A stretch of 64,000 nucleotides of DNA from Laterigemmans sp052161645. GTDB taxonomy: Bacteria > Planctomycetota > Planctomycetia > Pirellulales > Pirellulaceae. Positions 18,381 through 29,152 of this stretch are shown here, in pieces (position 1 is the stretch's first letter; each line of letters starts with the position of its first letter). Location: NCBI GenBank assembly GCA_052161645.1, contig CP197414.1. One strand, 5' to 3'. A program made the position numbers and the translations under genes. Under the pieces are notes generated by a model. That model was not told where the DNA came from and made no database searches. It saw nothing but the letters and a program-made list of their open reading frames with translations.

Positions 18381-19427
18381 CTAGCTGGAGAACTCCCGCT
18401 TGGCAGGAGCACTGAAGCAGAGAATCACAGCCCAGATACCGAACGGCATGAGGATACAAAGATTGAGCGGCGGGATACAACCGAGAATCGCCACGGCCCG
18501 CGCTTGGGCAAGCGAGGTCCGCTGGATCAGGGCTAAGCCTCCGACGGCATATACCACACCGATTGGCAACGTAATCACAAATCCCAACACGGCTCTCAGG
18601 ATCAACTGGTTGAGAATCGGTTCGGGCGCTTCGTTGACAAAGGCGAGCACCAAGTTGACAACCGCCAAGACCACACCCAGCAGGAACAACGCAGCAGTCA
18701 GCAAGAAAATCACCCCCAGCACAATGTACTGCCAAGTCCGTGAGGCGGTATTGCCGGCAGCTCCGACATAGCCACCCGCGGCGGCCCCGCCGCTGGCGTA
18801 GGGATTGAACGATTGAGCTCCCCGGTTCGGCTGCGCGGAAGCGGCGCCGCCCGCGGATCCATAGTTCGCGGTTGAATAGCCGGCCGCTGGAAAACCTCCC
18901 CCACCTCCACCGGCTGGCGGTAAAGCATCGAACGGCGAACTGCTGGCGGCCGGAGTTGACCACGCGGTTGCTGCTGATGCTGGCCGCTTGACCGGAGCCT
19001 GCCACTGAGCCGCGGAGGCGGGTTGCGGAGCGGTATTGCCTGGTGCTGGGGCACTGGCTGGGGCTGCGCCGGGCACCTGGACCGCCGATTGGCAGTGCGG
19101 GCATTGGACTCGCGTGCCCGCTTGAGCTCGCATGATCTGCCGACACTGCGGGCAGCGAACTTGCTTCAGCAATGACTCCTGAACCGCACCGGCCGCCTGG
19201 GGAGCGATGTTTCTGCTGGCGCTGGTGGAAGGGGTTTTGCGAGAGTTGGGGCTTTCCGCGGGCGACTGTGCTGGCCGCGGTGCCGCTGCGGCTGCTTTCT
19301 GCGCGCTGCGGGGCTGGGGAACCGCGATCACTTTGGAGCACTTAGGGCACTGGGTCCGTTGCCCCGCGGCCTGATCGTCCACTTGCATCAATGCTTGGCA
19401 ATCGGGACAACGAAAGCGGATCGACAT
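18381..19427 (-). CDS. Zinc-ribbon membrane protein
   Basis: A 348-residue protein with two zinc-ribbon modules: CPDCQALM with QCPKCSKVIAVP (residues 8-36), and RCPQCRQIM with VQCPHCQSAVQVP (about 91-120). A long Pro/Ala/Ser-rich linker follows, then four hydrophobic helices in the last 130 residues (for example YIVLGVIFLLTAALFLLGVV). Such MJ0042-type double ribbons fused to a small integral membrane domain are frequent in planctomycetes. Function unknown. Another frame across the same bases is open for 412 codons; the Cys-x-x-Cys pattern decides for this one. Confidence 0.82.
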   Translation of the reverse strand: MSIRFRCPDCQALMQVDDQAAGQRTQCPKCSKVIAVPQPRSAQKAAAAAPRPAQSPAESPNSRKTPSTSASRNIAPQAAGAVQESLLKQVRCPQCRQIMRAQAGTRVQCPHCQSAVQVPGAAPASAPAPGNTAPQPASAAQWQAPVKRPASAATAWSTPAASSSPFDALPPAGGGGGGFPAAGYSTANYGSAGGAASAQPNRGAQSFNPYASGGAAAGGYVGAAGNTASRTWQYIVLGVIFLLTAALFLLGVVLAVVNLVLAFVNEAPEPILNQLILRAVLGFVITLPIGVVYAVGGLALIQRTSLAQARAVAILGCIPPLNLCILMPFGIWAVILCFSAPAKREFSS

Positions 19428-19665
19428 CTTGGTTGGCCTAAATCAGTGCGACACTTGAGCGAAACGTCGGGGTGGATGGAAACGTCATTCTAGTTAGCGA
19501 TTTCGTGCCGGCGAATAGCAAGAGAGAGAGTTTTGCGGCTTTGTGCGAGTGGAACGGATAGTCGTGTATACTAAGAGACCTGCAGCCGTTTCGCGAGCTT
19601 TGACAAGTTGGCGGACATCGCTGTGAGTCACTCCCGCCGAATTCTTTCCCTGACGATTTCCCATC

Positions 19666-20418
19666 ATGCGCGTTGGCTTGTTTGTCCCCTGTTACGTAGA
19701 CCAATTCTATCCCGATGTGGCAATTAGTACAGTCGAGGTGCTGGAACGCTGCGGGGTCGAAGTTGATTTTCCGGCGACGCAGACATGCTGTGGCCAGCCG
19801 ATGGCCAACACGGGGTGCACGGAGCAAAGTAAGCCCTTAGCGTGGCGGGCTGCTGAGATCTTTCGCGAATATGACCACGTGGTTTGCCCCTCCGGATCCT
19901 GCACTAGCATGGTACGGAATCACTACAAGGAGTACTTTGCGGACCGAAATGACTATGGACTGCAAAGCAAAACTTATGAACTGTGCGAATTTTTGCACGA
20001 TATTTTGCAAGTCGAATCGTTGGGCACAAGGTTCCCACATCGCGTTGGCTTGCACCAAAGTTGCCACGGCTTGCGAGAATTGCGATTGGGCTGGTCGAGC
20101 GAAACGATGACGGCCGTTGATGACAAGGTCAGCCGGTTGCTGCGGCGAGTTGAAGGAGTTGAGTTGGTGACCCTCAAGCGAGCCGACGAGTGCTGTGGTT
20201 TTGGCGGCACTTTCGCGGTTCAAGAGGCGGACTTGTCAGTTGCGATGGGGCGTGATCGCATTGAGGATCACTCGCAAGCGGGTGCCGAAGTCATTGTTGC
20301 CGGAGACATGTCTTGCCTGATGCACATGGAAGGTTTGCTGCGGCGGAACCGCAAACCGCTGGGTGTCATGCATGTTGCTCAGGTGTTTGCTGGGCGTCCA
20401 CTCGAACGAGCAAAGTGA
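19666..20418 (+). CDS. lutA: Lactate utilisation protein A (Fe-S oxidoreductase)
   Basis: A 250-residue LutA/LldE protein with two CCG-type cysteine-rich modules: the first contains PATQTCCGQPMANTG (near residue 45) and the second DECCGFGGTFAVQEADLS (near residue 175). LutA, LutB and LutC together oxidise L-lactate to pyruvate through Fe-S clusters. The N-terminal MRVGLFVPCYVDQFYPDV is typical. It is the first gene of a three-gene operon with four bases to lutB. Confidence 0.95.
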   Translation: MRVGLFVPCYVDQFYPDVAISTVEVLERCGVEVDFPATQTCCGQPMANTGCTEQSKPLAWRAAEIFREYDHVVCPSGSCTSMVRNHYKEYFADRNDYGLQSKTYELCEFLHDILQVESLGTRFPHRVGLHQSCHGLRELRLGWSSETMTAVDDKVSRLLRRVEGVELVTLKRADECCGFGGTFAVQEADLSVAMGRDRIEDHSQAGAEVIVAGDMSCLMHMEGLLRRNRKPLGVMHVAQVFAGRPLERAK

Positions 20419-20422
20419 TCTC

Positions 20423-21926
<1,504 letters not shown>

Positions 21927-21934
<8 letters not shown>

Positions 21935-22571
21935 AAAAGCGAGCGGCAATGGTGTTGCGGCGGGCGCGGAGGTGGGAAGCGATGGTCGCACCGCGATCCT
22001 CGATCGGTTGCGGACGCAGCGGATTGAGGCACCGGAATTACCCGAATTATCAGCCGAGCAACTGATTCAGTACGACGACTTAGTGGCCCAGTTCACGCAA
22101 GCGGCAACGGGAGTGGGGGCAGCGGTGCACCGCGTTGCGAGCGGCGAGCAGATTCAGCAAGTTCTGCACGGTTTGCCGCTGTTCACCGAGGCTCGCCGGG
22201 TGGCTTCGCTGGCACCGGAATACATCTCGGGAAACACCGATTTACGGATGTACGACGATCCGCATTATCTCAAGGGGCTTGAGTGGTTGATTGCTAAGGG
22301 ACAGTTTGGCGTGGCCGAGAACGGAGCAATCTGGATGGAGATGTCCCAAGTGACCCACCGGGCTTGTTTTTTTATCACACAATTTTTGGTGATTATCCTC
22401 CCTGCCGATCAGCTCGTGCCGCAAATGCACGCGGCTTACGATCGCTTGGGCCTTACCGTTTCGCAACCGTTCGGCCTATTTTTGTCCGGCCCCAGCAAAA
22501 CCGCCGACATCGAGCAATCGCTCGTGCTAGGAGCTCACGGCTGCCGCACGTTGACAATTTTTCTCGTTTGA
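21927..22571 (+). CDS. lutC: Lactate utilisation protein C (LUD domain)
   Basis: A 214-residue LUD-domain protein, the third subunit of the LutABC lactate oxidation system. ATG 21927 is preceded by GGGAGGAA; a GTG three bases earlier is possible. Typical segments are FGVAENGAIWMEMSQ, FLVIILPADQLVPQMH and the C-terminal SGPSKTADIEQSLVLGAHG, which contains the family's conserved GPSxTADIE motif. It completes the operon. Confidence 0.93.
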
Positions 22572-22633
22572 TTTTCTCTCATCTGATTTTCCAGCAGGAC
22601 TTCCCCAGCTCGGCAATTAGGCTGGCTGGCCGA

Positions 22634-23116
22634 TCACGACTTGAGTGACGGTTGGGAATCCGTTTCGGAGCCGTTGTCAGGGTCTTCGCTGACACTTTCG
22701 ACTTGGTCAAAATTCGTGTCCCCGATTGGTTGACGATCGGCGAAGTCCGCACCGATGGGGTGCCAAAAGCTGACTTTTTCATCAGCCGGCACCCAACAGA
22801 GGCGGACATCTTGCGAGCCGATGCGGGCGGGAAAGTCGAGTGCTCCTTGATCGAGAGCATGGACCAACACTCCGAGGCTTGACAATTCGGCTTCGATTTC
22901 TCGCATTCGCTCGCGATCGGCCAGCAACGAAGATTGCATTGCCTCCAATTCCTCGACGTGTGCCGGGGAGCCGGTTAGCCCGTGATTGGCTTCTGAGAGT
23001 TGATCGATTCGCTCTCCGCGGACGACGACTTCGAATCGCAAGCCGACGAGATCGGCCGCAATACGACGTACGAGAGGCAACGTGCGGTTAGCAGATTCCG
23101 GAGTGAAGTATCGCAT
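22634..23116 (-). CDS. DUF2203 family protein
   Basis: A 160-residue DUF2203 protein. The start MRYFTPESANRTLPLVRRI is the characteristic N-terminus of the family, followed by a coiled-coil region with Glu-rich helices (HVEELEAMQSSLLADRERM) and the conserved core SLGVLVHALDQGALDFPAR, then LCWVPADEKVSFWHPIG. The acidic C-terminal tail of about 40 residues is less conserved. Soluble, function unknown. Confidence 0.88.
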   Translation of the reverse strand: MRYFTPESANRTLPLVRRIAADLVGLRFEVVVRGERIDQLSEANHGLTGSPAHVEELEAMQSSLLADRERMREIEAELSSLGVLVHALDQGALDFPARIGSQDVRLCWVPADEKVSFWHPIGADFADRQPIGDTNFDQVESVSEDPDNGSETDSQPSLKS

Positions 23117-23799
23117 CGACAGTTCATGCAGGAGAGTGATAAAGCAACGAAAGGGGTGAGAGGAACAGAGGCGGAAAACAACGGGTAGAACGTGGTTGGG
23201 CCGGCGAACAGACCAAATGCTGCTGCCACGGCAGCGAGCTGGCCTCCGGCGTCTCTTCAGTTTAGACCAGTGACTAGACTGAGGAAATCACTTCGGGTTC
23301 CCAACGGACAAAGTCTGTACGGGACCGCGAGACAATTTGTGCGTCGGCCCGTGCCTGCGGCAGCCGAGAAATTGAGTCAGGAAAAGTTAGCGAGAGAACT
23401 GGGCGAATGGTCGCTGAATTCTTCCGCTGAATTCCTTTGGGCCCCAGCGACCAATTTGCGGCGGCATTCCGTGAGACGCAACCAATTTAATGATGAGGAG
23501 GGTTATTGGGAGGTTAGAGGCAAATAGAGTGCCCAAAAACAAGTGGACTTGCATAAATTTACTTGACGTTCTTGCACAGCGACGTAAAGTGTAATGCGTC
23601 TCGATAGGGAATCTATCGACATCGACGCAGGGTCGGCGAACCGGCCCGTCCGAATTAGCGACATGGGCGTGAGATTCTGAGCGAGAGTAAAGGCCGCTGA
23701 CTGCGGAACATGACTCTTGGTTGCGCAAGTCTCCTGCTTGACGCGAATGATTCGGTGTAGCAGGAAATTATCGGTACGCCGGTCACAGAGGACTGAGCC
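23117..23799. other. Intergenic region containing the csrA promoter and leader
   Basis: About 680 bases between the DUF2203 gene and csrA. A 111-codon open frame at 23192-23527 has no recognisable product and is judged spurious. The last 235 bases hold a probable promoter and a leader of about 200 bases before csrA. Confidence 0.5.
23563..23590 (+). promoter_or_regulatory. Putative sigma-70 promoter of csrA
   Basis: TTGACG at 23563-23568, then a 16-base spacer and TAAAGT at 23585-23590, a fair match to -35 and -10 boxes. Transcription from about 23597 would give a 200-base leader ending in AGAGGACTGAGCC before the ATG. Motif matching by eye only. Confidence 0.45.
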
Positions 23800-24000
23800 A
23801 TGTTAGTACTGTCCAGGAAAAAGAACGAAAGCATCGTCATCAACAATGACATTCGGATTGTCGTTGTCGAGATTCGTGGTGACAAGGTGCGTTTGGGTGT
23901 TGAAGCGCCCCGCGAAGTGCCGGTTCACCGTCGCGAAGTCTACGATGCGATTCAACGCAGCAAGGACGAAGTTGACGACACCGCCAACGAATCGCTCTGA
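23800..24000 (+). CDS. csrA: Carbon storage regulator CsrA/RsmA
   Basis: A 66-residue CsrA, an RNA-binding dimer that controls translation and stability of mRNAs by binding GGA motifs near ribosome binding sites. The N-terminus MLVLSRKKNESIVINNDI, the RLGVEAPREVPVHRREV core with the conserved Arg and the beta-strand pattern are complete. The tail is acidic. The ribosome binding site is AGAGGA, itself containing a GGA, which fits autoregulation. Confidence 0.96.
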   Translation: MLVLSRKKNESIVINNDIRIVVVEIRGDKVRLGVEAPREVPVHRREVYDAIQRSKDEVDDTANESL

Positions 24001-24243
24001 TCGAATGTTGGCACGGTTCCGGTGATTGCTGGAAGTTCGCCGCCGGCAGTCTGGTCGTGCTATCCTGGTTGAGCATCTCTGCGCCGCTGGTCTTTTCTGA
24101 TTGGTGGTCCGCAATCTAGTTATTTCGCCGATTAGGGTTGCACCTATAGGCGGCATGCCGGAGAAAAATCGGCGTTTTTGAGGGGCTTTTTTTGGCAAAA
24201 AAGCAGAGTCTGAAAAAAACTATGCGAGGATTGCCGGCAGCAC

Positions 24244-24273
24244 TTGACGATACCCACGTTACGCTGGTAAACC
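24244..24273 (+). promoter_or_regulatory. Possible tRNA-Glu promoter
   Basis: TTGACG at 24244-24249 and TAAACC at 24268-24273, 18 bases apart and about 20 bases before the mature tRNA 5' end. The -10 box is a weak match, so this is only a suggestion from position. Confidence 0.3.
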
Positions 24274-24291
24274 TATTGCAGCAGCAAAGAC

Positions 24292-24364
<73 letters not shown>

Positions 24365-24375
24365 TTGTATTGACG

Positions 24376-24432
24376 AAAGCCTCGTGGGGTGATTCGCTTC
24401 AACAAGAAGCGATGCCCCACGAGGCTTTTTTC
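24376..24432 (+). terminator. Intrinsic terminator of tRNA-Glu
   Basis: A long hairpin twelve bases after the tRNA: AAGCCTCGTGGGG pairs with CCCCACGAGGCTT, with an inner GCTT/AAGC stem, followed by a T-run at the end. Strong factor-independent terminator for the tRNA transcript. Confidence 0.88.
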
Positions 24433-24589
24433 GTAGCTTGGTCGGTTGACAAATGATCTCGCAGCCCTTAGATTTCGGCCCGCATGCGGGTCGAGGTCTA
24501 GACGCGCCCGCATGATCCATCGTGTGATAGGTCGGTACGGCCGACCGCGTATTTTTGCGTCTGCCATTACGGATGCGAGCCCGTCGGGC

Positions 24590-27500
24590 ATGACAGTTGA
24601 TCTCGAAGCCATTGCCCGCCGCCAGCGGTGCGAAACGTCAGCGTTACGAGTTGCTCTTCCATTGCTGGAGCAGGGGTATGACCCTCCGTTCCTAGCTCAG
24701 TATCGTCGTGATGAAATTGGCGACATACCGGAACGTGCGCTCTGGGAGCTTGTCTCCGCGTTACGAACTGAAAAACAACTCGAACAGCGTCGAGCGGAGT
24801 TGCGTCAGAAGTATTCTGAAGGCAACCTCGATGATGATGCGTTGTTAGCGTCGATCGCCGAGGCTCAAACGCCTCGTCAACTCGATCGGATTGCGCGACG
24901 GATTCGTAACGAATCGGGCAACACCCACCCGGCCAGCAGACTGGCGGTGCGACTCCTTAATCCCAAACCGGGTGATCCCTCCGATCTCTCTCGCCTTGGC
25001 GAAATGGTAGTCGGCGCGGAGCACGCTGATGCTGCCATCAATGGCTTGGAAGGGGTTTTGGGGCAATACCTTGCTGCCGATTCGCGAATCCTCAAGGCGG
25101 CCACGCTGTGGATGGACAAACAGGTCCAGTTGCATATCCTCGAAGTGCATGATCCGCATGAGGGGAACCAACAAGCGCCCGGCGATAACGATGACGCCGA
25201 TGATGCAATCGACTCAGAAAATGGCGGCAACCGTGCCCCCGCCTCGGCAAAACATCCTCAAGAAACCGAGGAACAACCGGCAGCCGCAGAGAAACCTGGA
25301 GTCGCTGACGCGACCGCTGGAGTTTCCGAATCGCCGTCTGCCGAATCGTCTGCCGAAACGGCACCGCCCGAGGCCACTGCGGTAACAGAGACCGAGACTG
25401 CTGCAGCGCCCGAGCCAGAAACTGCCGCTCAGCCAGAAACTGCCGCTCAGCCAGAAACTGCCGCTCAGCCAGAAACTGCCGCTCAGCCAGAAACTGCCGC
25501 TCAGCCAGAAACTGCCGCTCAGCCAGAAACTGCCGCTCAGCCAGAAACTGCCGCTCAGCCAGAAACTGCTGCTCAGCCAGAAACTGCCGCTCAGCCAGAA
25601 ACTGCTGCTCAGCCGGAAACTGCCGCTCAGCCAGAAACTACCGCTCAGCCAGAAACTGCCGCTCAGCCAGAAACTGCCGCTCAGCCGGAAACTGCCGCTC
25701 AGCCAGAAACTGCTGCTCAAAACGACGAAACCACCGCAGCCACTCCCGAAGCTGGTGCTGATCTGCTCGCCGATTTCTCCAGTCCGACCGAAGCGGGTGC
25801 GAGCAAAACTGCTGTTAAAACGCTCGGCAAGAAATCGTCGAACAAAGAGAAACAAGCTGCCAAAGCGAAAGAGACGCGGAAGAAGATTTCTCCCCGTCAG
25901 CGACGTCGCAAATGGTTGGTCAGCGTGCTGCAACCGCTCAAAGGCAAGTCGCTATCGAAATCCCGTTTGACGGCTTTTCAAGTGGTCATGCTGGGTCGAG
26001 CGTTGCGAAGTCAAGTTGTGCAGTGCTCCTTTAAGTACAACGCCACTGAATTTGTTCGCCATTTAGCGAAAGTTGCCGAAGGCCTCAACGAACAGGCTTC
26101 CAACGAGCTGTCCGAGATGGTGATTAGCAATGAAGCTGCCATCCGCGAGGCGCTCGAGGCCGCTTGGTGGGATGATCTGATTGACCGCGCTGCACGGCGG
26201 CTGATTTCGGTTGCCACCGATTCGCTGCGTCGGCAGATGCATCGCGAGCCGATTGCCGCCAAGAACGTGTTGGCGATCGATGCCGTTGGTCCTCGCACAG
26301 CCGCCCTAGCGGTTGTCGGAGTCGATGGTGCTGTGCTGCACACCGAGGATGTTGCTTGTCAATTAACCAAAGCGGTCCGCCAGCAATTGGTGGCTCGGCT
26401 CGGTGAGTTGGTGCACACTTATCACGTCGATCTGATCGTGCTCTCCAACGGCCCCGCCCGCCGCAGTTGCCTAGTCGCCCTCTCGGAACTGCTGGCGCAA
26501 TCTGCCGGTGGCAGCCTCCGCTGGACGCTGGCCGAACGAGCGGGTGCCGAGATTTACGCTGGCGGCCCCGAAGGGAACCGCGAACTGCGGTCGGTGCCTC
26601 GTCGTTTCCGCGCCGCAGTGTGGCTCGCGCAATTGGTCCGTACCCCAGCCCGCGCACTGGCTAAAGTGGATGTCGGTCGCTTGCGATTGGGTAGTTACCA
26701 GCGTGAATTGGCGGAACGCCAACTCGCCTGTGCTCTCGAAGATGTCGTCACCAGCGGTGTCAGCCAAATCAGCGTCGATGTGAATTCAGCCGACCGCGGT
26801 TGGTTGGCTTCGCTGCCGGGAGTGACCGATGGCGTAGCCGAATCGATCGATCGCGCTCGACGCAGCCAGTTAATTCGCTCGCGAAACGAATTGCTCTCCT
26901 TTGATGCTTGGCCCGACCTCGTTTCACAACGACAAGCGGCCGGCTTCCTCCGCGTGTTCGGTGGCGAACAACCACTCGATGCGACCGCAATTCATCCCGA
27001 TGATTACCCGCTGGCGGAGAAATTAATGGGTAGGCTGGAAATACCAGCTCCCCCCGCGGCGCCTCCCGGCTACGTTCCGCCCGATTACTCGGTAGAAAAC
27101 GTGCCATCGTTGACTCCCGATCCGATCGCCAACTCCGCGACCTTCACGGAAGTCAAGATCGCGGCCGTGGATCCCGATGCGCCCTTCGGTCTTGATTCGA
27201 GCCCCGCTGCTGAAACCTCGACAGACGCCGAAACCTCAACCGCTGCCGAGGCGGAAGCGACCGCCAGCTCTGAAGCGGTTCCGGCCGCCGAGAATACCGA
27301 AACGAGTTCCGAGCAGGCAACGGCTTCCGAAGCTACTGAGCAGTCCGAAGCTACTGAGCAGTCTGAAGCGACCGAGCAGGCGGATGTCACCGCTGTTGCT
27401 GAGCAGCCCAGTGAAAATGCGACGGACGAAACTGCCACCAGCGAGGCTGAATCCAACCAGGTTGACGGTGCTCAGTCGCAACTGGTCGCCACAGATTCGG

Positions 27501-28630
27501 CGCCCCCCGTGGAACCCTATTTGCACCCGCTGCCCGAACGCGATCAAGTCGCTCGGCTAGTAAAAGAGTGGCAGATTGGCGATCACCGCGTGCGTCAGAT
27601 TGTGCGTTCGCTGTGTCAACCATTCAGCGACGCTGGATTTGATTATCACGCCCCGGCGGCTTCGATGTCGGCTGTTCCCAAGCTGAGCGAATTGAAGCCA
27701 GGGGATTTGGTTTCCGGCGTCGTTGTCGGTGTGGCCGGTTTTGGGGTCTTCGTGGAACTTGGTCCCGAGTGCAGCGGCTTGATTCACGTCAGCCGGTTGT
27801 CTGAGGACTTCGTCGAGGATCTCAACGAGTTTGTACAAATTGGTGATGTTTTGACCGCTTGGGTCGTCGAAATCGATAACAAACGTCGACGAGTTTCGCT
27901 TTCGGGGATCTCTCCGGAGCGGCACGCTCAATTGCGTGAACAGCGAAACCAACGTGGTGGCGGAGCAGCACGCGGTGGCCGCGGCGGTCAAGCTCGCGGA
28001 GGCGAAGCGACTTCCGGCCAGAAACAACCAGCAGCAGCTCGCGCCGCGACAGGCGGCCGCGGTGCACCAGCCGGCGGAGGTTCACGACCAGCCGGTGGCG
28101 GACGTGGCGGAGCCGCCGGTGGACGATCGACGGAGGGTGGGCGTTCGCACGACAGCGGACGCGCCAATGCAAGTGGGCGCGGTGGCGGCGGCGGTGGCAA
28201 ACCCGCTGGTGGTGGCCGCGGCCGACAAGGTGGCCGCAGGGACCAAGCCAGTTCCCGAGGACCAACCACTTACACGACCGTCTCTCGTTCCGATGCTCCC
28301 GTTGCCCCAATTACCGAGGCCAAACGAGCCGGCGAAGAACCCCTACGTTCCTTCAGTGAATTGCTCCAGTTCATGAAGTCACCGAAGGAAGAAGCCGCCA
28401 AGGATCAAGAACAGCCCGAGCAAAAGCAATCCGAGACCAGCCACGAGGCCGTTAGCAGCGGTGAGGAAACTTCCACCGCACAGCCTCCCGCCTCGGCGGC
28501 GACGGAACGAGTTGCACAAGTCGATTCCCCCGCGGTCGCCTCGAGTTCCCCAGCGGAACAACCGGCCGCTGGCGGCGAAGCGGAGAAGAAGCAACCCGAG
28601 CCCTCCGGAGAGCCGGATCAATCTTCATGA
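24590..28630 (+). CDS. tex: Enlarged Tex-like S1 RNA-binding protein
   Basis: A 1346-residue relative of the transcription factor Tex, which is normally about 750-800 residues. ATG 24590 (MTVDLEAIARRQ) is chosen because the Tex N-terminal helices begin there; the frame is open from 24446. In order: Tex N-domain (QGYDPPFLAQYRRDEIGDI), a tandem AAQPET region (about 276-376), YqgF/RNase H-like domain (VLAIDAVGPRTAALAVVG, about 557), helix-hairpin-helix region (SADRGWLASLPGVTDGVAES), a Glu/Thr/Ala-rich insert (about 866-963), the S1 domain (PGDLVSGVVVGVAGFGVFVE, about 1033-1105) and a Gly/Arg-rich RGG-like C-terminus (about 1116-1223) with an acidic end. It probably binds RNA or nucleoprotein. 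Confidence 0.88.
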   Translation: MTVDLEAIARRQRCETSALRVALPLLEQGYDPPFLAQYRRDEIGDIPERALWELVSALRTEKQLEQRRAELRQKYSEGNLDDDALLASIAEAQTPRQLDRIARRIRNESGNTHPASRLAVRLLNPKPGDPSDLSRLGEMVVGAEHADAAINGLEGVLGQYLAADSRILKAATLWMDKQVQLHILEVHDPHEGNQQAPGDNDDADDAIDSENGGNRAPASAKHPQETEEQPAAAEKPGVADATAGVSESPSAESSAETAPPEATAVTETETAAAPEPETAAQPETAAQPETAAQPETAAQPETAAQPETAAQPETAAQPETAAQPETAAQPETAAQPETAAQPETAAQPETTAQPETAAQPETAAQPETAAQPETAAQNDETTAATPEAGADLLADFSSPTEAGASKTAVKTLGKKSSNKEKQAAKAKETRKKISPRQRRRKWLVSVLQPLKGKSLSKSRLTAFQVVMLGRALRSQVVQCSFKYNATEFVRHLAKVAEGLNEQASNELSEMVISNEAAIREALEAAWWDDLIDRAARRLISVATDSLRRQMHREPIAAKNVLAIDAVGPRTAALAVVGVDGAVLHTEDVACQLTKAVRQQLVARLGELVHTYHVDLIVLSNGPARRSCLVALSELLAQSAGGSLRWTLAERAGAEIYAGGPEGNRELRSVPRRFRAAVWLAQLVRTPARALAKVDVGRLRLGSYQRELAERQLACALEDVVTSGVSQISVDVNSADRGWLASLPGVTDGVAESIDRARRSQLIRSRNELLSFDAWPDLVSQRQAAGFLRVFGGEQPLDATAIHPDDYPLAEKLMGRLEIPAPPAAPPGYVPPDYSVENVPSLTPDPIANSATFTEVKIAAVDPDAPFGLDSSPAAETSTDAETSTAAEAEATASSEAVPAAENTETSSEQATASEATEQSEATEQSEATEQADVTAVAEQPSENATDETATSEAESNQVDGAQSQLVATDSAPPVEPYLHPLPERDQVARLVKEWQIGDHRVRQIVRSLCQPFSDAGFDYHAPAASMSAVPKLSELKPGDLVSGVVVGVAGFGVFVELGPECSGLIHVSRLSEDFVEDLNEFVQIGDVLTAWVVEIDNKRRRVSLSGISPERHAQLREQRNQRGGGAARGGRGGQARGGEATSGQKQPAAARAATGGRGAPAGGGSRPAGGGRGGAAGGRSTEGGRSHDSGRANASGRGGGGGGKPAGGGRGRQGGRRDQASSRGPTTYTTVSRSDAPVAPITEAKRAGEEPLRSFSELLQFMKSPKEEAAKDQEQPEQKQSETSHEAVSSGEETSTAQPPASAATERVAQVDSPAVASSSPAEQPAAGGEAEKKQPEPSGEPDQSS
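25419..25720 (+). repeat. 18-bp coding tandem repeat (AAQPET)
   Basis: About sixteen near-identical copies of an 18-base unit (CAGCCAGAAACTGCCGCT) inside the Tex-like gene, keeping frame. Copies differ by only a few silent or conservative changes, so the array is recent or homogenised. Confidence 0.92.
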
Positions 28631-29115
28631 GTGACGACTTTCAGAATCGCTTGGAATCGGCTATCGCCCGCGGCAAAAATCGCAAGGTTTCCCAACAGAA
28701 CGCCGAGCGGCAAGAGTCGCTCAACGAAGAAGAAGCCAAACGGTTGCACACTTCCTACCGGCTATCACTTTCCGAGCGGATTTCTCAGCAGTTAGACCAA
28801 CTGTTGAACCACTTTCCCGGCTTTCGCAAAGAGACGCTCTTCGGCGAAGCCGGTTGGGGCGCTGGTTGCTACCGTGACGATATTAATATCTCCGGGGGCA
28901 AACGTTCCAATCGCTACAGCCGCTTGGAAATCACGGTCCGACCACTCAACGAATATCGAGTTTTGGACCTCCGCGCCAAAGGTACCGTGGCCAACAAAGA
29001 AGTGTTCAATCGCAACTTCTACGAGCCGTTGGAACAAGCCGATGAGCAAGCGTTCCAACAGTTGATTGATACCTGGGTGGTTGAGTACGCCGAACTTTAT
29101 TCGGCCGCTCAATAA
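28627..29115 (+). CDS. Unknown protein coupled to the Tex-like gene
   Basis: A 162-residue protein not recognised. ATG 28627 overlaps the stop of the Tex-like gene (ATGA), so it is probably translated with it. The N-terminal third is charged and Gln/Glu-rich (coiled-coil prone); the rest is a compact alpha/beta domain with FGEAGWGAGCYRDDINISGG and RLEITVRPLNEYRVLDL, ending in a helical segment. No signal peptide or membrane helix. Confidence 0.75.
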   Translation: MSDDFQNRLESAIARGKNRKVSQQNAERQESLNEEEAKRLHTSYRLSLSERISQQLDQLLNHFPGFRKETLFGEAGWGAGCYRDDINISGGKRSNRYSRLEITVRPLNEYRVLDLRAKGTVANKEVFNRNFYEPLEQADEQAFQQLIDTWVVEYAELYSAAQ

Positions 29116-29152
29116 GCGGGGTTGCAAAGCCGTCGTCACTGGCAGCTAAATC

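Noticed and set aside
18103..19341. 412-codon open frame on the minus strand
   Set aside because: It overlaps two recognisable genes in other frames; composition is Arg/Ser-rich without domains, while the overlapping zinc-ribbon frame has clear paired Cys motifs.
23192..23527. 111-codon plus-strand frame before csrA
   Set aside because: No motif, no ribosome binding site and composition unlike neighbouring genes.
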